Assembly: GCF_002382885.1 (NCBI RefSeq)
Contig: NZ_NWVL01000044.1
Coordinates: 1 to 64,000, forward strand
Direction: 5' to 3'
Length of the DNA stretch: 64,000 bases
Origin: Streptomyces sp. WZ.A104
Lineage (GTDB): Bacteria; Actinomycetota; Actinomycetes; Streptomycetales; Streptomycetaceae
The notes beneath the pieces are model-generated. The model saw only the letters and a program-made list of their open reading frames with translations, was not told where the DNA came from and searched no databases. Below, piece after piece: positions 17,050 to 26,009 of this stretch (position 1 is its first letter; every line of letters starts with the position of its first letter). The position numbers were made by a program, and so were the translations under genes.

Positions 17050-17853
17050 ATGACGATGCTCAGCGGACTCGACCGGGCGGGCGACCAGCTCACCTTCTAC
17101 ATCAAGGCGCTGGTCTGGATTCCGCGCACCCTGCGCCGCTATCTCAAGGAAGTGCAGCGGCTGCTGGCCGAGGTCGCCTTCGGCAGCGGCGGGCTCGGCG
17201 TCATCGGCGGCACCATCGGAGTGATGGTCGCCATGACGCTGTTCACCGGCACGGTCGTCGGCCTCCAGGGGTACGCGGCCCTCAACCAGATCGGCACGTC
17301 GGCGTTCACCGGATTCATCTCCGCCTACTTCAACACCCGGGAGATCGCCCCCCTGGTGGCCGGACTCGCACTCTCCGCCACCGTCGGCGCGGGCTTCACC
17401 GCCCAGCTCGGTGCGATGCGGATCAACGAGGAGGTCGACGCCCTGGAAGCGATGGGCGTACGGTCCATGCCCTACCTCGTCACCACGCGCATCATCGCCG
17501 GGGTGGTCGCGATCATCCCGCTCTACGCGATCGGGCTGCTCTCCTCGTACCTCGCCTCCCGCTACATCACCATCCTGTTCAACGGGCAGTCGGCGGGCAC
17601 CTACGACCACTACTTCAACCTGTTCCTCTCGCCGGAGGACGTGCTGCTGTCGGTGCTCAAGGTTCTGATCTTCAGCGTGCTGGTGATCCTCGCCCACTGC
17701 TACTACGGCTTCCACGCCACCGGCGGACCGGCCGGCGTGGGCGTGGCGGTCGGCCGGTCGGTGCGCAACGCGATCGTCCTCATCAGCGTCACCGACTTCT
17801 TCCTCTCGCTCGCCATCTGGGGAGCCACGACGACGGTGAAGGTGGCGGGCTGA
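17050..17853 (+). CDS. yrbEB: Mce permease YrbE-B (MlaE family)
   Basis: A 267-residue second MlaE-type permease subunit. It carries the same EExDA signature (NEEVDALEAMGVRSMPYLV) and several hydrophobic segments: GVIGGTIGVMVAMTLF, AGVVAIIPLYAIGLL, VLIFSVLVILAHCYY. The gene starts 3 bases after yrbE-A and its TGA overlaps the ATG of mceA (TGATG). With YrbE-A it should form the inner-membrane gate for substrate delivered by MceA-F. Confidence 0.93.
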   Translation: MTMLSGLDRAGDQLTFYIKALVWIPRTLRRYLKEVQRLLAEVAFGSGGLGVIGGTIGVMVAMTLFTGTVVGLQGYAALNQIGTSAFTGFISAYFNTREIAPLVAGLALSATVGAGFTAQLGAMRINEEVDALEAMGVRSMPYLVTTRIIAGVVAIIPLYAIGLLSSYLASRYITILFNGQSAGTYDHYFNLFLSPEDVLLSVLKVLIFSVLVILAHCYYGFHATGGPAGVGVAVGRSVRNAIVLISVTDFFLSLAIWGATTTVKVAG

Positions 17854-19157
17854 TGCGTACATCCAGCACACGTACGGTCCGACGGCGGCTCGCCGGAGTC
17901 GCCTTCCTGCTGATCCCCGCCGTCCTGGTGTGGGTGTCGGTCTCCGTGTACGAGAAGGACTTCACCGACGACGCGACCGTCACCGTCCGCACCGGTCCGG
18001 TCGGCAACGAGATGCACGACAACGCCGACGTGAAGCTGCGCGGTGTCGTCATCGGGCAGGTCCGCTCCATCGCCACCGACGGCGAGGGCGCCCGCCTCAC
18101 CCTGGCCATCGACCGGGACCAGCTGGAGCGCGTCCCGGCCGACGTCACCGCCCAGATGCTGCCCACCACCCTCTTCGGCCAGCGGTTCGTCGCCCTCGTC
18201 CCGCCCCGCATCCCCTCCGGCGCCACACTGCCGGCCGGGGCCGTGATCCCGCAGGACCGCTCCAGCAACGCCATCGAGCTGGAACAGGTCCTCGACAACG
18301 TCCTGCCGATGCTGACCGCCGTGAAGCCCGAGAAGCTGTCCGCCACCCTGAACGCCGTCTCCCAGGCGCTGGAGGGCCGTGGTGAACGCCTGGGCGAGAC
18401 GCTCACCACGCTGGACGGCCACCTGAAGGAGTTCAACCCCCAACTGCCCACGCTCAACGCGGACATCAAGGAACTCGTCAAGGTCAGCACGCTGTACGCG
18501 GATGCCGCCCCGGACGTCCTCGACGCGCTGACCGACGCGACCACCACCAGCTCCACCCTCGCCGACCAGGAGGCCCGGCTCGCCGGACTGTACGGCGAGA
18601 CCACCACCACCGCGCGGGACGTCACCGCCTTCCTGCGTGAGAACAAGGACAACCTGATCCGACTGACCGCCTCCGGCCGGCCGACCCTCGAACTCCTCGC
18701 GCGGTACGCCGATTCGTTCCCCTGCACCCTGCGCACCATGGCCGGATTCGTGCCCGCCATGGACAAGGCCCTGGGCAAGGGGACGGACCGGCCGGGGCTG
18801 CACGTGAGCGTCAAGTCCGTCCCGTCCAAGGGGAAATACGTCCCCGGCCGGGACACCCCGGTCTACAACGCCACCGGCGGGCCGCGCTGTTACTCCGTCC
18901 CGTACGTCGGCAAGGGCGCCCCGACCGCCGACGTCCGCAGCCGGGCGGCCGACGTCACCGCACCGCCCGCGGGCCCCGACCAGGACACAGGCACGGACAC
19001 GGACACCACGCTCGGCCTGCCCAACTCGCCCGAGGAGTCCCGGCTCGTCAACGAGCTGGTCGCCCCCTCGCTGAAAGTGAAGCCACAGACCCTGCCCGAC
19101 TGGAGCAGCGTGCTCATCGGTCCGGCCTTCCGCGGTGCGGAGGTGAAGCTCAAGTGA
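17853..19157 (+). CDS. mceA: MceA substrate-channel protein
   Basis: A 434-residue MCE protein. One N-terminal membrane anchor (residues about 12-30) precedes the MCE/MlaD domain (about 38-118), with DNADVKLRGVVIGQVRSI and MLPTTLFGQRFVAL. A long helical region with heptad-like spacing follows (about 135-300), then a Cys-containing C-terminal part (FPCTLRTMAGFVPAMD, GPRCYSVPYVGKG). Mce helices bundle into the tube that spans the periplasm in this transporter type. The start ATG 17853 overlaps the yrbE-B stop. An acidic/Thr-rich tail segment near residue 375 is variable in this family. Confidence 0.93.
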   Translation: MRTSSTRTVRRRLAGVAFLLIPAVLVWVSVSVYEKDFTDDATVTVRTGPVGNEMHDNADVKLRGVVIGQVRSIATDGEGARLTLAIDRDQLERVPADVTAQMLPTTLFGQRFVALVPPRIPSGATLPAGAVIPQDRSSNAIELEQVLDNVLPMLTAVKPEKLSATLNAVSQALEGRGERLGETLTTLDGHLKEFNPQLPTLNADIKELVKVSTLYADAAPDVLDALTDATTTSSTLADQEARLAGLYGETTTTARDVTAFLRENKDNLIRLTASGRPTLELLARYADSFPCTLRTMAGFVPAMDKALGKGTDRPGLHVSVKSVPSKGKYVPGRDTPVYNATGGPRCYSVPYVGKGAPTADVRSRAADVTAPPAGPDQDTGTDTDTTLGLPNSPEESRLVNELVAPSLKVKPQTLPDWSSVLIGPAFRGAEVKLK

Positions 19158-20185
19158 AACGCCGCTCGCTCGCGGGACCGATCACCAAGTCCCTCGTCTT
19201 CATCGTGGTCACCGTGCTGGCCACCACCGTCCTCGGGCTCTCCATCGCCAACACCGGCGTCGGGGACACCACCACGTACAAGGCGCGGTTCACCGACGCC
19301 ACCGGGCTCATTCCCGGCGACAGCGTCCGGATCGCCGGGGTGAAGGTCGGCCAGGTCGAGTCCGTGCGCGTCGCCGACCGGCGGCTGGCCGAGGTCGCCT
19401 TCGCCGTACGCAAAGGGCGCGAGCTCCCCGCCTCGGTGACGGCGTCCATCAAGTACCTCAACATGGTCGGACAGCGGTACGTCGACCTCGACCGGGGCGC
19501 CGGACCCGTGGGCCGGACCTTCGCGCCCGGCGACACCATCCCGCTCTCCCGCACCACCCCGGCGCTCGACCTCACCCAGCTCTTCAACGGCTTCCAGCCT
19601 CTGTTCGAAGGGCTGTCCCCACCCGACGTCAACCAGCTCGCCGGGTCCATCGTCCAGGTCCTCCAGGGCGAGGGGGGCACCGTCGACAGCATCCTGCGGC
19701 ACGTCGGCTCGCTCACCACCACCGTCGCCGCGAAGGACAAGGTGATCGGTGAGGTGATCAAGAACCTCAACACGGTCCTCAAGACGGTCAACGACCGGGA
19801 GGCCGGGTTCGACGACCTCGTCGTCACCCTCCAGAAGCTCGTCTCCGGATTCTCCGGCGACCGCAAACCGCTCGGCGAGGCCGTCACGGCCATGGGCGCG
19901 CTCACCACGGTCACCGCCGACCTCTTCCAGGACGGCAGGAAGCCGCTCAAGGACTCGGTCCGGCAACTGGGCCGGCTCAGCGGCCAGTTGGAGAAGGGAA
20001 CTGGACAGATCGAGAACTTCCTCCAGAAGACCCCGGACAAGATGGCCGCCATCAGCCGGCTGACCTCCTACGGATCGTGGCTCAACCTCTACCTCTGCGA
20101 GGCGAAGGTCAGCGGGGTCGCCCACGACGACGGCAGCCCGCCGCCCACCGGCATCGTGATCACCCAACCGAGGTGCCTGGCATGA
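19154..20185 (+). CDS. mceB: MceB substrate-channel protein
   Basis: A 343-residue MCE protein, with an N-terminal membrane anchor at about residues 10-30. The MCE domain follows (about 38-118; DATGLIPGDSVRIAGVKVGQ, IKYLNMVGQRYVDL), then the helical tube segment with LTQLFNGFQPLFEGLSP and a short Cys-containing end. The start is GTG 19154, overlapping the mceA stop (GTGA). The VRIAGVKVGQV strand is the best-conserved MCE feature. Confidence 0.93.
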   Translation: MKRRSLAGPITKSLVFIVVTVLATTVLGLSIANTGVGDTTTYKARFTDATGLIPGDSVRIAGVKVGQVESVRVADRRLAEVAFAVRKGRELPASVTASIKYLNMVGQRYVDLDRGAGPVGRTFAPGDTIPLSRTTPALDLTQLFNGFQPLFEGLSPPDVNQLAGSIVQVLQGEGGTVDSILRHVGSLTTTVAAKDKVIGEVIKNLNTVLKTVNDREAGFDDLVVTLQKLVSGFSGDRKPLGEAVTAMGALTTVTADLFQDGRKPLKDSVRQLGRLSGQLEKGTGQIENFLQKTPDKMAAISRLTSYGSWLNLYLCEAKVSGVAHDDGSPPPTGIVITQPRCLA

Positions 20186-21201
20186 GAATCACTCCCGTCC
20201 GGGAACGCAACCCGGTCGCCGTCGGCATCGTCGGACTCCTCGTCCTGACCCTCCTCGGCCTCGCCGCCTGGCGCGCCGACTCGCTGCCCTTCGTCGGCAA
20301 CGGCACCGGCTACAGCGCCGACTTCACCGAATCCGCCGGGCTCACCGAAGGCGACGAGGTGCGGATCGCCGGAGTGAAGGTCGGTGAGGTCACCGGAGTC
20401 TTTCTCGACGGCGCGAAGGTACGGGTCGACTTCCGGGTGAAGGACGCCTGGATCGGTGACTCCTCCACCGTCGGCATCGCCGTCAAGACCCTGCTCGGCG
20501 AGAAGTACCTCGCCGTCGACCCGCTGGGCGACGCCCCGCAGGACCCGGGCGCCCGTATCGCCGCGAGCCGCACCACCTCCCCGTACGACGTCACCCAGGC
20601 GTTCAACGGCCTCGGGGAGACCATCGGGGAGATCGACACCGGACAGCTCGCCGAGAGCTTCGAGGCGATCTCCGCCACCTTCAAGGACTCCCCGCCCCAT
20701 GTCCGCAGCGCCGCCGACGGGCTCTCCGCCCTCTCCCGTACGGTCTCCGAACGCGACGCCCAGCTCGCCACCCTGCTCCGCAACAGCAAACAGCTCACCA
20801 AGACCCTCGCAGGGAAGAAGAGCAGCTTCGAAACGCTCCTGGAGGACGGCAACCTGCTGCTCGGCGAGATCCAGGCCCGCCGTGACTCCATCCACCTGCT
20901 GCTCACCGGCACCCGCAACCTCGGCACCCAGCTCACCGGGCTCGTCAAGGACAACGAGAAGCAGCTCGGACCGACCCTGGCCTCGCTCAGCCGGGTCACC
21001 GCCGTCCTGGTCAAGAACCGCAAGAGCCTGGACGAGGTCCTCGCCATGACCGGCTCCTACAGCCGCCTCGTCGGCAACACCCTCGGCAGCGGGCGCTGGT
21101 TCGACAACTACGTCTGCGGAGTCGTGCCCAAGAACTACCTCCCCGCCGGCACACCCCCGGCGACCGGATGCCTGCCGCCGCGGCAGCAAGGGGGCCGCTG
21201 A
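20182..21201 (+). CDS. mceC: MceC substrate-channel protein
   Basis: A 339-residue MCE protein. An N-terminal anchor (NPVAVGIVGLLVLTLLGLAA) leads to the MCE domain with VRIAGVKVGEVTGVFLD and VKTLLGEKYLAVDPLG. The helical segment includes VTQAFNGLGETIGEI and DAQLATLLRNSKQLTK. It ends in the Mce terminus WFDNYVCGVVP. ATG 20182 overlaps the mceB stop by 4 bases (ATGA). Order and size match canonical mceC. Confidence 0.93.
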   Translation: MRITPVRERNPVAVGIVGLLVLTLLGLAAWRADSLPFVGNGTGYSADFTESAGLTEGDEVRIAGVKVGEVTGVFLDGAKVRVDFRVKDAWIGDSSTVGIAVKTLLGEKYLAVDPLGDAPQDPGARIAASRTTSPYDVTQAFNGLGETIGEIDTGQLAESFEAISATFKDSPPHVRSAADGLSALSRTVSERDAQLATLLRNSKQLTKTLAGKKSSFETLLEDGNLLLGEIQARRDSIHLLLTGTRNLGTQLTGLVKDNEKQLGPTLASLSRVTAVLVKNRKSLDEVLAMTGSYSRLVGNTLGSGRWFDNYVCGVVPKNYLPAGTPPATGCLPPRQQGGR

Positions 21202-21202
21202 C

Positions 21203-22333
21203 ATGAGACGCACCCGCATCATCGGCATCGCCACCGGAATGGGCCTCCTCGCCGTCGCGGCCGCCACCGGCGTGAGCGCCCTGGAGGAGGACGGGAAGAC
21301 CACCGTCATCGCCTACTTCGACCGGACCACCGGCGTCTACGCCGGATCCGACCTGCGCATTCTCGGGGTCCGGGCCGGAACCGTCGAATCCGTCGAACCC
21401 AGGGGCGAGGAGGTCAAGGTCGTCCTCCGCCTCGACCAGGGCATCAAGGTCCCCAAGGACGCCCACGCGGTCGTCGTCGCCCCCAGCCTCGTCGCCGACC
21501 GCTACATCCAGCTTGCTCCGGCCTACGACGGCGGGCCGAGCCTCGCCGACGACGCGGTCCTGCCCGCCGCCCGCAACGCCACCCCCATCGAGGTCGACGA
21601 GCTGTATGCCTCCATCACCGAACTCTCCACCGCACTAGGCCCGAACGGGGCCAACGCCGACGGGGCGCTCGCCCGGCTCCTGGACACCGGGGCGAAGAAC
21701 CTCGACGGCAACGGCAAGGCCATCGGGGACTCCATCGAACAGTTCGGCAAGGCCACCAAGACGCTCGACAAGAGCAGCGGCGACCTCTTCGACACCCTGA
21801 CCTACCTCCAGTCCTTCACCACCATGCTCAAGGACAACGACAGCAACGTCCGCACCGCCGAGCAGCAACTCGACTCGGTCACCTCCTTCCTCGCCGACGA
21901 CAAGAAGAACCTCAGCGCCGCCCTCAAGGAACTGGGCACCGCACTCGGCCAGGTCAAGACCTTCATCGCCAAGAACCGCGGGGCGCTCAAGAAGAACGTC
22001 GACGCCCTCGTCCCCGTCACCCAGGCCCTGGCCGACCAGCGCGCCTCGCTCGCCGAGGCGATGGACACCCTGCCGCTCGCGGCGGGGAACGTCCTCAACG
22101 CCTACGACCCGGCCAACCGGACCCTCAACGGGCGGACCAACCTCAACGAACTGTCCATGGGCGGACCGCTCGTCGATCCCGGGGCCGCCTCCGCCGCCGG
22201 GCGGCTCAGCGGCCTCGCCCCCGTCGACGCGGCCCGCCGCAAGGCGCTGCCCGTCCTGCCGCTGCCCGAGGTCGGCACGGTCTTCGGCACCCCCGAGAAG
22301 CAGCCCGGCAAGAAGAAGGGGGCGCGACGATGA
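21203..22333 (+). CDS. mceD: MceD substrate-channel protein
   Basis: A 376-residue MCE protein. A hydrophobic N-terminal anchor (residues about 5-22) is followed by the MCE domain with VYAGSDLRILGVRAGTVESV and LVADRYIQLAPAYDGGPSL. A long helical region then carries heptad repeats (EQFGKATKTLDKSSGDLF, TAEQQLDSVTSFLADDKK). The Lys-rich C-terminus PGKKKGARR is unusual. Its start lies one base past the mceC stop, the only place among mceA-F without an overlap. Confidence 0.92.
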   Translation: MRRTRIIGIATGMGLLAVAAATGVSALEEDGKTTVIAYFDRTTGVYAGSDLRILGVRAGTVESVEPRGEEVKVVLRLDQGIKVPKDAHAVVVAPSLVADRYIQLAPAYDGGPSLADDAVLPAARNATPIEVDELYASITELSTALGPNGANADGALARLLDTGAKNLDGNGKAIGDSIEQFGKATKTLDKSSGDLFDTLTYLQSFTTMLKDNDSNVRTAEQQLDSVTSFLADDKKNLSAALKELGTALGQVKTFIAKNRGALKKNVDALVPVTQALADQRASLAEAMDTLPLAAGNVLNAYDPANRTLNGRTNLNELSMGGPLVDPGAASAAGRLSGLAPVDAARRKALPVLPLPEVGTVFGTPEKQPGKKKGARR

Positions 22334-23562
22334 CCGACGACACCCGGCGCGGACCGGCCGCACGGGCGGCCGTCGCGACCGTCGCCCTGCTCGCCACCGG
22401 CGCCCTCATCGCCCTGGCCGTGGTCCGCACCGACGGACCGGCCTTCACAGGCATCGAACAGATCCCGCTGCCCGGCGGCGCCGACCTCGGCGACCGGCCG
22501 TACGAGATCACCGCCGAGTTCGGTGACGTCCTCAGCCTCGCCCCGCAGTCCTCGGTCAAGGTCAACGACGTGTCCGTCGGGCGCGTCACCGACATCGCCC
22601 TCGCCCCGGACGGCTGGCGCGCCCGGGTCACCATGCGGGTCAACGGGAAGATCCAGCTCCCCGCCAACGCCTACGCCCGCCTCGAACAGTCCAGCCTGCT
22701 CGGTGAGAAGTTCATCCAGCTCACCCCGCCCCCCAAGGGCACCGCACGCGGCTCGCTCGCCGACACCGGGCGCATCCCGCTCACCCGCACCAACCGGAAT
22801 CCGGAGGTCGAGGAGGTCTTGGGAGCCCTGTCCCTGCTCCTGAACGGCGGTGGCGTCAACCAGCTCAGGACCATCACCACCGAACTCAACAAGGCGCTCG
22901 CGGGGCAGGAACCACAGATCCGCTCCGTGCTCCGCCGGGTCGACACCCTCGTGACCAACCTCGACGCCAACAAGGGCGACATCACCAAGGCCCTCGACGG
23001 CGTCAACCGGCTCGGCGCCACCCTCGCCACCCGCAAGCAGGACGTCGGAACCGTCCTCACCGGGCTCAGCCCCGGACTCAAGGTCCTGGAGAAGCAGCGC
23101 GGCTCCCTCCTGACCATGCTGCGCTCCCTCGACACCCTCTCCACCGTCGCCGTCGACACGGTCAACCGCACCAAGGCCGACATGATCGCCGACCTCAAGG
23201 CCCTCGCGCCCACCCTCAAGGCGCTCGCCGACTCCGGCCAGGACCTGCCCGACTCCCTTCAGGTGCTGCTCACCTATCCCTTCACGGACGAGGTGCTGCG
23301 CGGCGTGAAGGGCGACTACCTCAACGTCTACCTGGACGTGACCGCCCTGCCCGGTACGCGGATCATCCCGGCGCTCACTCCGGGCGATCCCGGCATCCCG
23401 CCGCCCCCGGCCGAGGGCGAGGGAGCGGCGGCCCGCAGCAGCCTCCCGCTACCTCTGCCCGCAGTGTCCGGTACCGGTGAGACGCCCGCAGTGTCCGGTG
23501 CGGGCGAGACGCCCGCAGGGTCCGGCAGCCCGAAGAACGGAAAGGGGGCGGCGACGCCGTGA
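22330..23562 (+). CDS. mceE: MceE substrate-channel protein lacking a lipobox
   Basis: A 410-residue MCE protein in the mceE position. It has an N-terminal hydrophobic anchor (VALLATGALIALAVV), the MCE domain (SVKVNDVSVGRVTDIAL; SLLGEKFIQLTPPPKG), a helical region and a Pro/Gly/Thr-rich tail with repeats of the type VSGTGETPA. In mycobacteria MceE is the lipoprotein (LprK type) with an N-terminal lipobox cysteine. This protein contains no cysteine at all, so it must be anchored by its transmembrane helix. ATG 22330 overlaps mceD. Confidence 0.9.
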   Translation: MTDDTRRGPAARAAVATVALLATGALIALAVVRTDGPAFTGIEQIPLPGGADLGDRPYEITAEFGDVLSLAPQSSVKVNDVSVGRVTDIALAPDGWRARVTMRVNGKIQLPANAYARLEQSSLLGEKFIQLTPPPKGTARGSLADTGRIPLTRTNRNPEVEEVLGALSLLLNGGGVNQLRTITTELNKALAGQEPQIRSVLRRVDTLVTNLDANKGDITKALDGVNRLGATLATRKQDVGTVLTGLSPGLKVLEKQRGSLLTMLRSLDTLSTVAVDTVNRTKADMIADLKALAPTLKALADSGQDLPDSLQVLLTYPFTDEVLRGVKGDYLNVYLDVTALPGTRIIPALTPGDPGIPPPPAEGEGAAARSSLPLPLPAVSGTGETPAVSGAGETPAGSGSPKNGKGAATP

Positions 23563-24791
23563 TCACCCCCGCCATCCGGCTGAAGAACCTCGCCTTCCTC
23601 GTCATCGCCGTCCTGGTCCTCGGCTATCTGGGCGTGCGCTACGCCGATCTCGGCCAGTACGTAGGACTGCGCAGCTACTACACCGTCACGGTCCAACTCC
23701 CGCAGACCGGAGGCCTGTACACCCACTCCAACGTCACCTACCGGGGTGTCTCCGTCGGCCGTGTCGGCCCCATCGAGCTGACCGACGACGGCGTCGAGGC
23801 CGAACTGCGCATCGAGAAGGACGCCCCGCCGATCCCGGACAGCCTCACCGCCGTCGTCGCGAACCTCTCGGCGGTCGGCGAGCAGTACGTCGACCTGCGC
23901 CCCACACGTAAGGACGGCCCCTTCCTCGGTGACGGCTCGGTCATCGACGCCGCCGACACCACCATCCCCGCACCCCCCACGGACGTCCTCATGAGCGTCA
24001 ACGACCTCGCAAGCTCTGTGGACCCGGAGAGCCTGCGGACCGTCGTGGAGGAGTTCGGGGCCGCCTTCGAAGGCCGCGGCGACGACCTCCAGGTCCTGCT
24101 GGACACCGGCGGCGACTTCATCGAGGCCGCCGACAGGGCCCTGCCGGTCACCACCAAGCTGATGGCCGACGGTGAAAGGGTCCTGCGCACCCAGGCCGAA
24201 CAGGGGCAGGCGCTGAAGGGCTTCGCCTCGGGCGCCAAGGAGCTGGCCGCGGAACTCAAGGGCTCCGACACCGATCTGCGCCGCCTCATCGCCGCCACCC
24301 CGGACGCGGCCGTCCAGATCAGCGGGCTGCTGCGCGACCTCGACCCGGCCTTCGGCGTCGTCGTCGCCAACCTCCTCACCACATCCGAGGTCGCCGTCAC
24401 CCGCCAACGAGGCCTGGAGGAGCTACTGGTGAAGCTGCCCGCCGTCGCGGCCGCCGGGGCAAGCGCGGTCGACGACGACGGCGCCCGGTTCGGTATGTCC
24501 GTCACCTTCTTCGAACCGCTGCCCTGCACGGCCGGATACGGCGGAACGGTCTACCGCAACGGCCTGGACATCTCGTCCGGCCCCGCCGTGAACACCGCCG
24601 CCCGCTGTACGTCCGACCCGGGGACCGGCATCAACGTCCGCGGCAGCGCCAACGCGCCCAAGGGCGGCCCGGTGCCGGAACCCGCCGTACCGGGCAAGAT
24701 GCGGCTCCCCGGGGCCCTGGGCAGCACCCCTGGCACCGCGCCTCCCGCGGACGGCATCGCCGGGCTGCTGGGCCTGGGAGGCGGATCGTGA
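23559..24791 (+). CDS. mceF: MceF substrate-channel protein
   Basis: A 410-residue last member of the Mce set. A membrane anchor (LAFLVIAVLVLGYLGVRYAD) precedes the MCE domain (TGGLYTHSNVTYRGVSVGRV, ANLSAVGEQYVDLRP). After the helical region come two cysteines (EPLPCTAGYGG, AARCTSDPGTG) and a Gly/Pro-rich tail. GTG 23559 overlaps the mceE stop by 4 bases, and its own TGA overlaps the GTG of the first Mas gene. The mce genes and Mas genes are thus translationally chained. Confidence 0.92.
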   Translation: MITPAIRLKNLAFLVIAVLVLGYLGVRYADLGQYVGLRSYYTVTVQLPQTGGLYTHSNVTYRGVSVGRVGPIELTDDGVEAELRIEKDAPPIPDSLTAVVANLSAVGEQYVDLRPTRKDGPFLGDGSVIDAADTTIPAPPTDVLMSVNDLASSVDPESLRTVVEEFGAAFEGRGDDLQVLLDTGGDFIEAADRALPVTTKLMADGERVLRTQAEQGQALKGFASGAKELAAELKGSDTDLRRLIAATPDAAVQISGLLRDLDPAFGVVVANLLTTSEVAVTRQRGLEELLVKLPAVAAAGASAVDDDGARFGMSVTFFEPLPCTAGYGGTVYRNGLDISSGPAVNTAARCTSDPGTGINVRGSANAPKGGPVPEPAVPGKMRLPGALGSTPGTAPPADGIAGLLGLGGGS

Positions 24792-25309
24792 CCCTCCGTA
24801 CCCGGCGGACGGCCGGCTGGGCCGCGCTGCTCGTCGCCGCCCTGCTCTGCGGGCTGGGCGCCTGGTCGTACGGCCAGGCGCGCGACGACCGCTCCCTCGC
24901 CCACGCGAAGGCCCGCGACACGGCCCTCGCCCAGGGGAAACGGCACCTCGCGACGCTGAACAGCCTGGACGGCACGGACGCCGGACGGGTGGACGCCGGG
25001 CTCCGCGCCTGGCTCGACTCCTCCACCGGACCACTGCACGACCAGCTGAAGCGGACCGCCAAGGCCGACGCGAAGACGCTGACGACGGCGGGCGACACCG
25101 CCCGGGGCAAGGTCACCGCGGCGGCGCTCACCGCACTGGACGAGCGCACCGGTACAGCGGAGCTCATCGCCACCGTGGACGTCGAGGTCACCCCCCGCAC
25201 CGGCGCCGCGGGCACCCAGCGCAAACGGTTCGGGGCGACCCTCGCCCGCACGGCGGACGGCTGGAAGGTCAAGGCCCTCACGGCGATCGGGACGGGCGGC
25301 GGCCGATGA
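24788..25309 (+). CDS. Mce-associated membrane protein, type A (Mas1)
   Basis: A 173-residue Mas-type protein with one N-terminal membrane helix (AALLVAALLCGLGAWSYG). A helical segment (LAHAKARDTALAQGKRHLAT) leads to an NTF2-like beta domain ending in FGATLARTADGWKVKALTAIG. In mycobacteria Mas proteins stabilise the Mce complex; the same role is inferred. It is clearly related to the gene at 26010 (shared STGPLHDQL/STTGDLHRQL and ARTADGWK/TRTAEGWK). GTG 24788 overlaps mceF. Confidence 0.88.
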   Translation: MTLRTRRTAGWAALLVAALLCGLGAWSYGQARDDRSLAHAKARDTALAQGKRHLATLNSLDGTDAGRVDAGLRAWLDSSTGPLHDQLKRTAKADAKTLTTAGDTARGKVTAAALTALDERTGTAELIATVDVEVTPRTGAAGTQRKRFGATLARTADGWKVKALTAIGTGGGR

Positions 25310-25332
25310 GACAGCGGGGAGGGACGGCAACG

Positions 25333-25950
25333 ATGAACGGCGCGACGACGGATGCGGAAGAGTCCGCTGATGCGACGACGACGGATGCGGAAGAGTCCGC
25401 TGATGCGGCGAGTGCCGGGCCCGAGGAGGGGCACACGGGGGTCACGCCCGGCCGTCGTCGGCCGCGCGCCCTCGGCGTACTCCTGGCCCTCGCCCTGCTC
25501 GCCACGGGCGGCGCCCTGTACGCGGAGGGCCGACAGCTCCGCGACACCCCGGCCACGGCGAACCTCGCGCTCACCGACGCCGAGGCGACCGCGCGCGTCA
25601 CGGGCGACATCAGCGACGCGCTCGGGAAGATCTTCTCGTACGCTCCCGGCTCCACGGCCGTCACCAAGGCGGCGGCGCAGGAGGTCCTGGCGGGCAAGGC
25701 CCTCCAGCAGTACGCGGCACTGTTCGGCCAGGTCGAGCGGCAGTCCGCCGACCAGAAGCTGACGCTCACCACCCAGGTCGTCCGGGCCGGAGTGATCCGG
25801 CTGACCGGCAGCAGCGCCCACCTCCTGGTCTTCCTCGACCAGGTCTACGAGCGCCGGGGACGCACCGCCACGACCGCGTCCGCCCAGCTCGCCGTCACCG
25901 CCGAACTACGGGGCGAGCACTGGCGGATCGTCGAGATCGGCTCCACATGA
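25333..25950 (+). CDS. Mce-associated membrane protein, type B (Mas2)
   Basis: A Mas-type protein of about 205 residues. An acidic N-terminus carries a duplicated TTDAEESADA block, followed by a membrane helix (GVLLALALLATGGALYAEG) and an extracellular domain (DISDALGKIFSYAPG, TTQVVRAGVIRLTGSSAHLL). It is homologous to the gene at 26632 (shared VTGDISDALGKIFSY/VKGRISEAVGAVFSY and LLVFLDQ/LLIFADQ). ATG 25333 has GGGAGGG just upstream; ATG 25306, which overlaps the previous stop, is the alternative and would add 9 residues. It probably pairs with Mas1 at the membrane. Confidence 0.85.
   Translation: MNGATTDAEESADATTTDAEESADAASAGPEEGHTGVTPGRRRPRALGVLLALALLATGGALYAEGRQLRDTPATANLALTDAEATARVTGDISDALGKIFSYAPGSTAVTKAAAQEVLAGKALQQYAALFGQVERQSADQKLTLTTQVVRAGVIRLTGSSAHLLVFLDQVYERRGRTATTASAQLAVTAELRGEHWRIVEIGST
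25345..25407 (+). repeat. 30 bp exact tandem duplication inside mas2
   Basis: The 30 bases 25345-25374 recur exactly at 25378-25407 (period 33, 3-base spacer). They encode two copies of an acidic DAEESADA block just inside the membrane helix. The reading frame is kept, so this is a recent in-frame expansion or slippage hot spot. Confidence 0.85.
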
Positions 25951-26009
25951 CGGGGGCCCGGCAGCGAAAGCGCACCGGTCCGGTTCGGCAGGCAGGGGAG
26001 AGACAGCAC

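Noticed and set aside
16179..17852. Upstream extension of mceA in the same frame
   Set aside because: It overlaps both yrbE genes and is Arg-rich nonsense; mceA begins at ATG 17853 with its membrane anchor.
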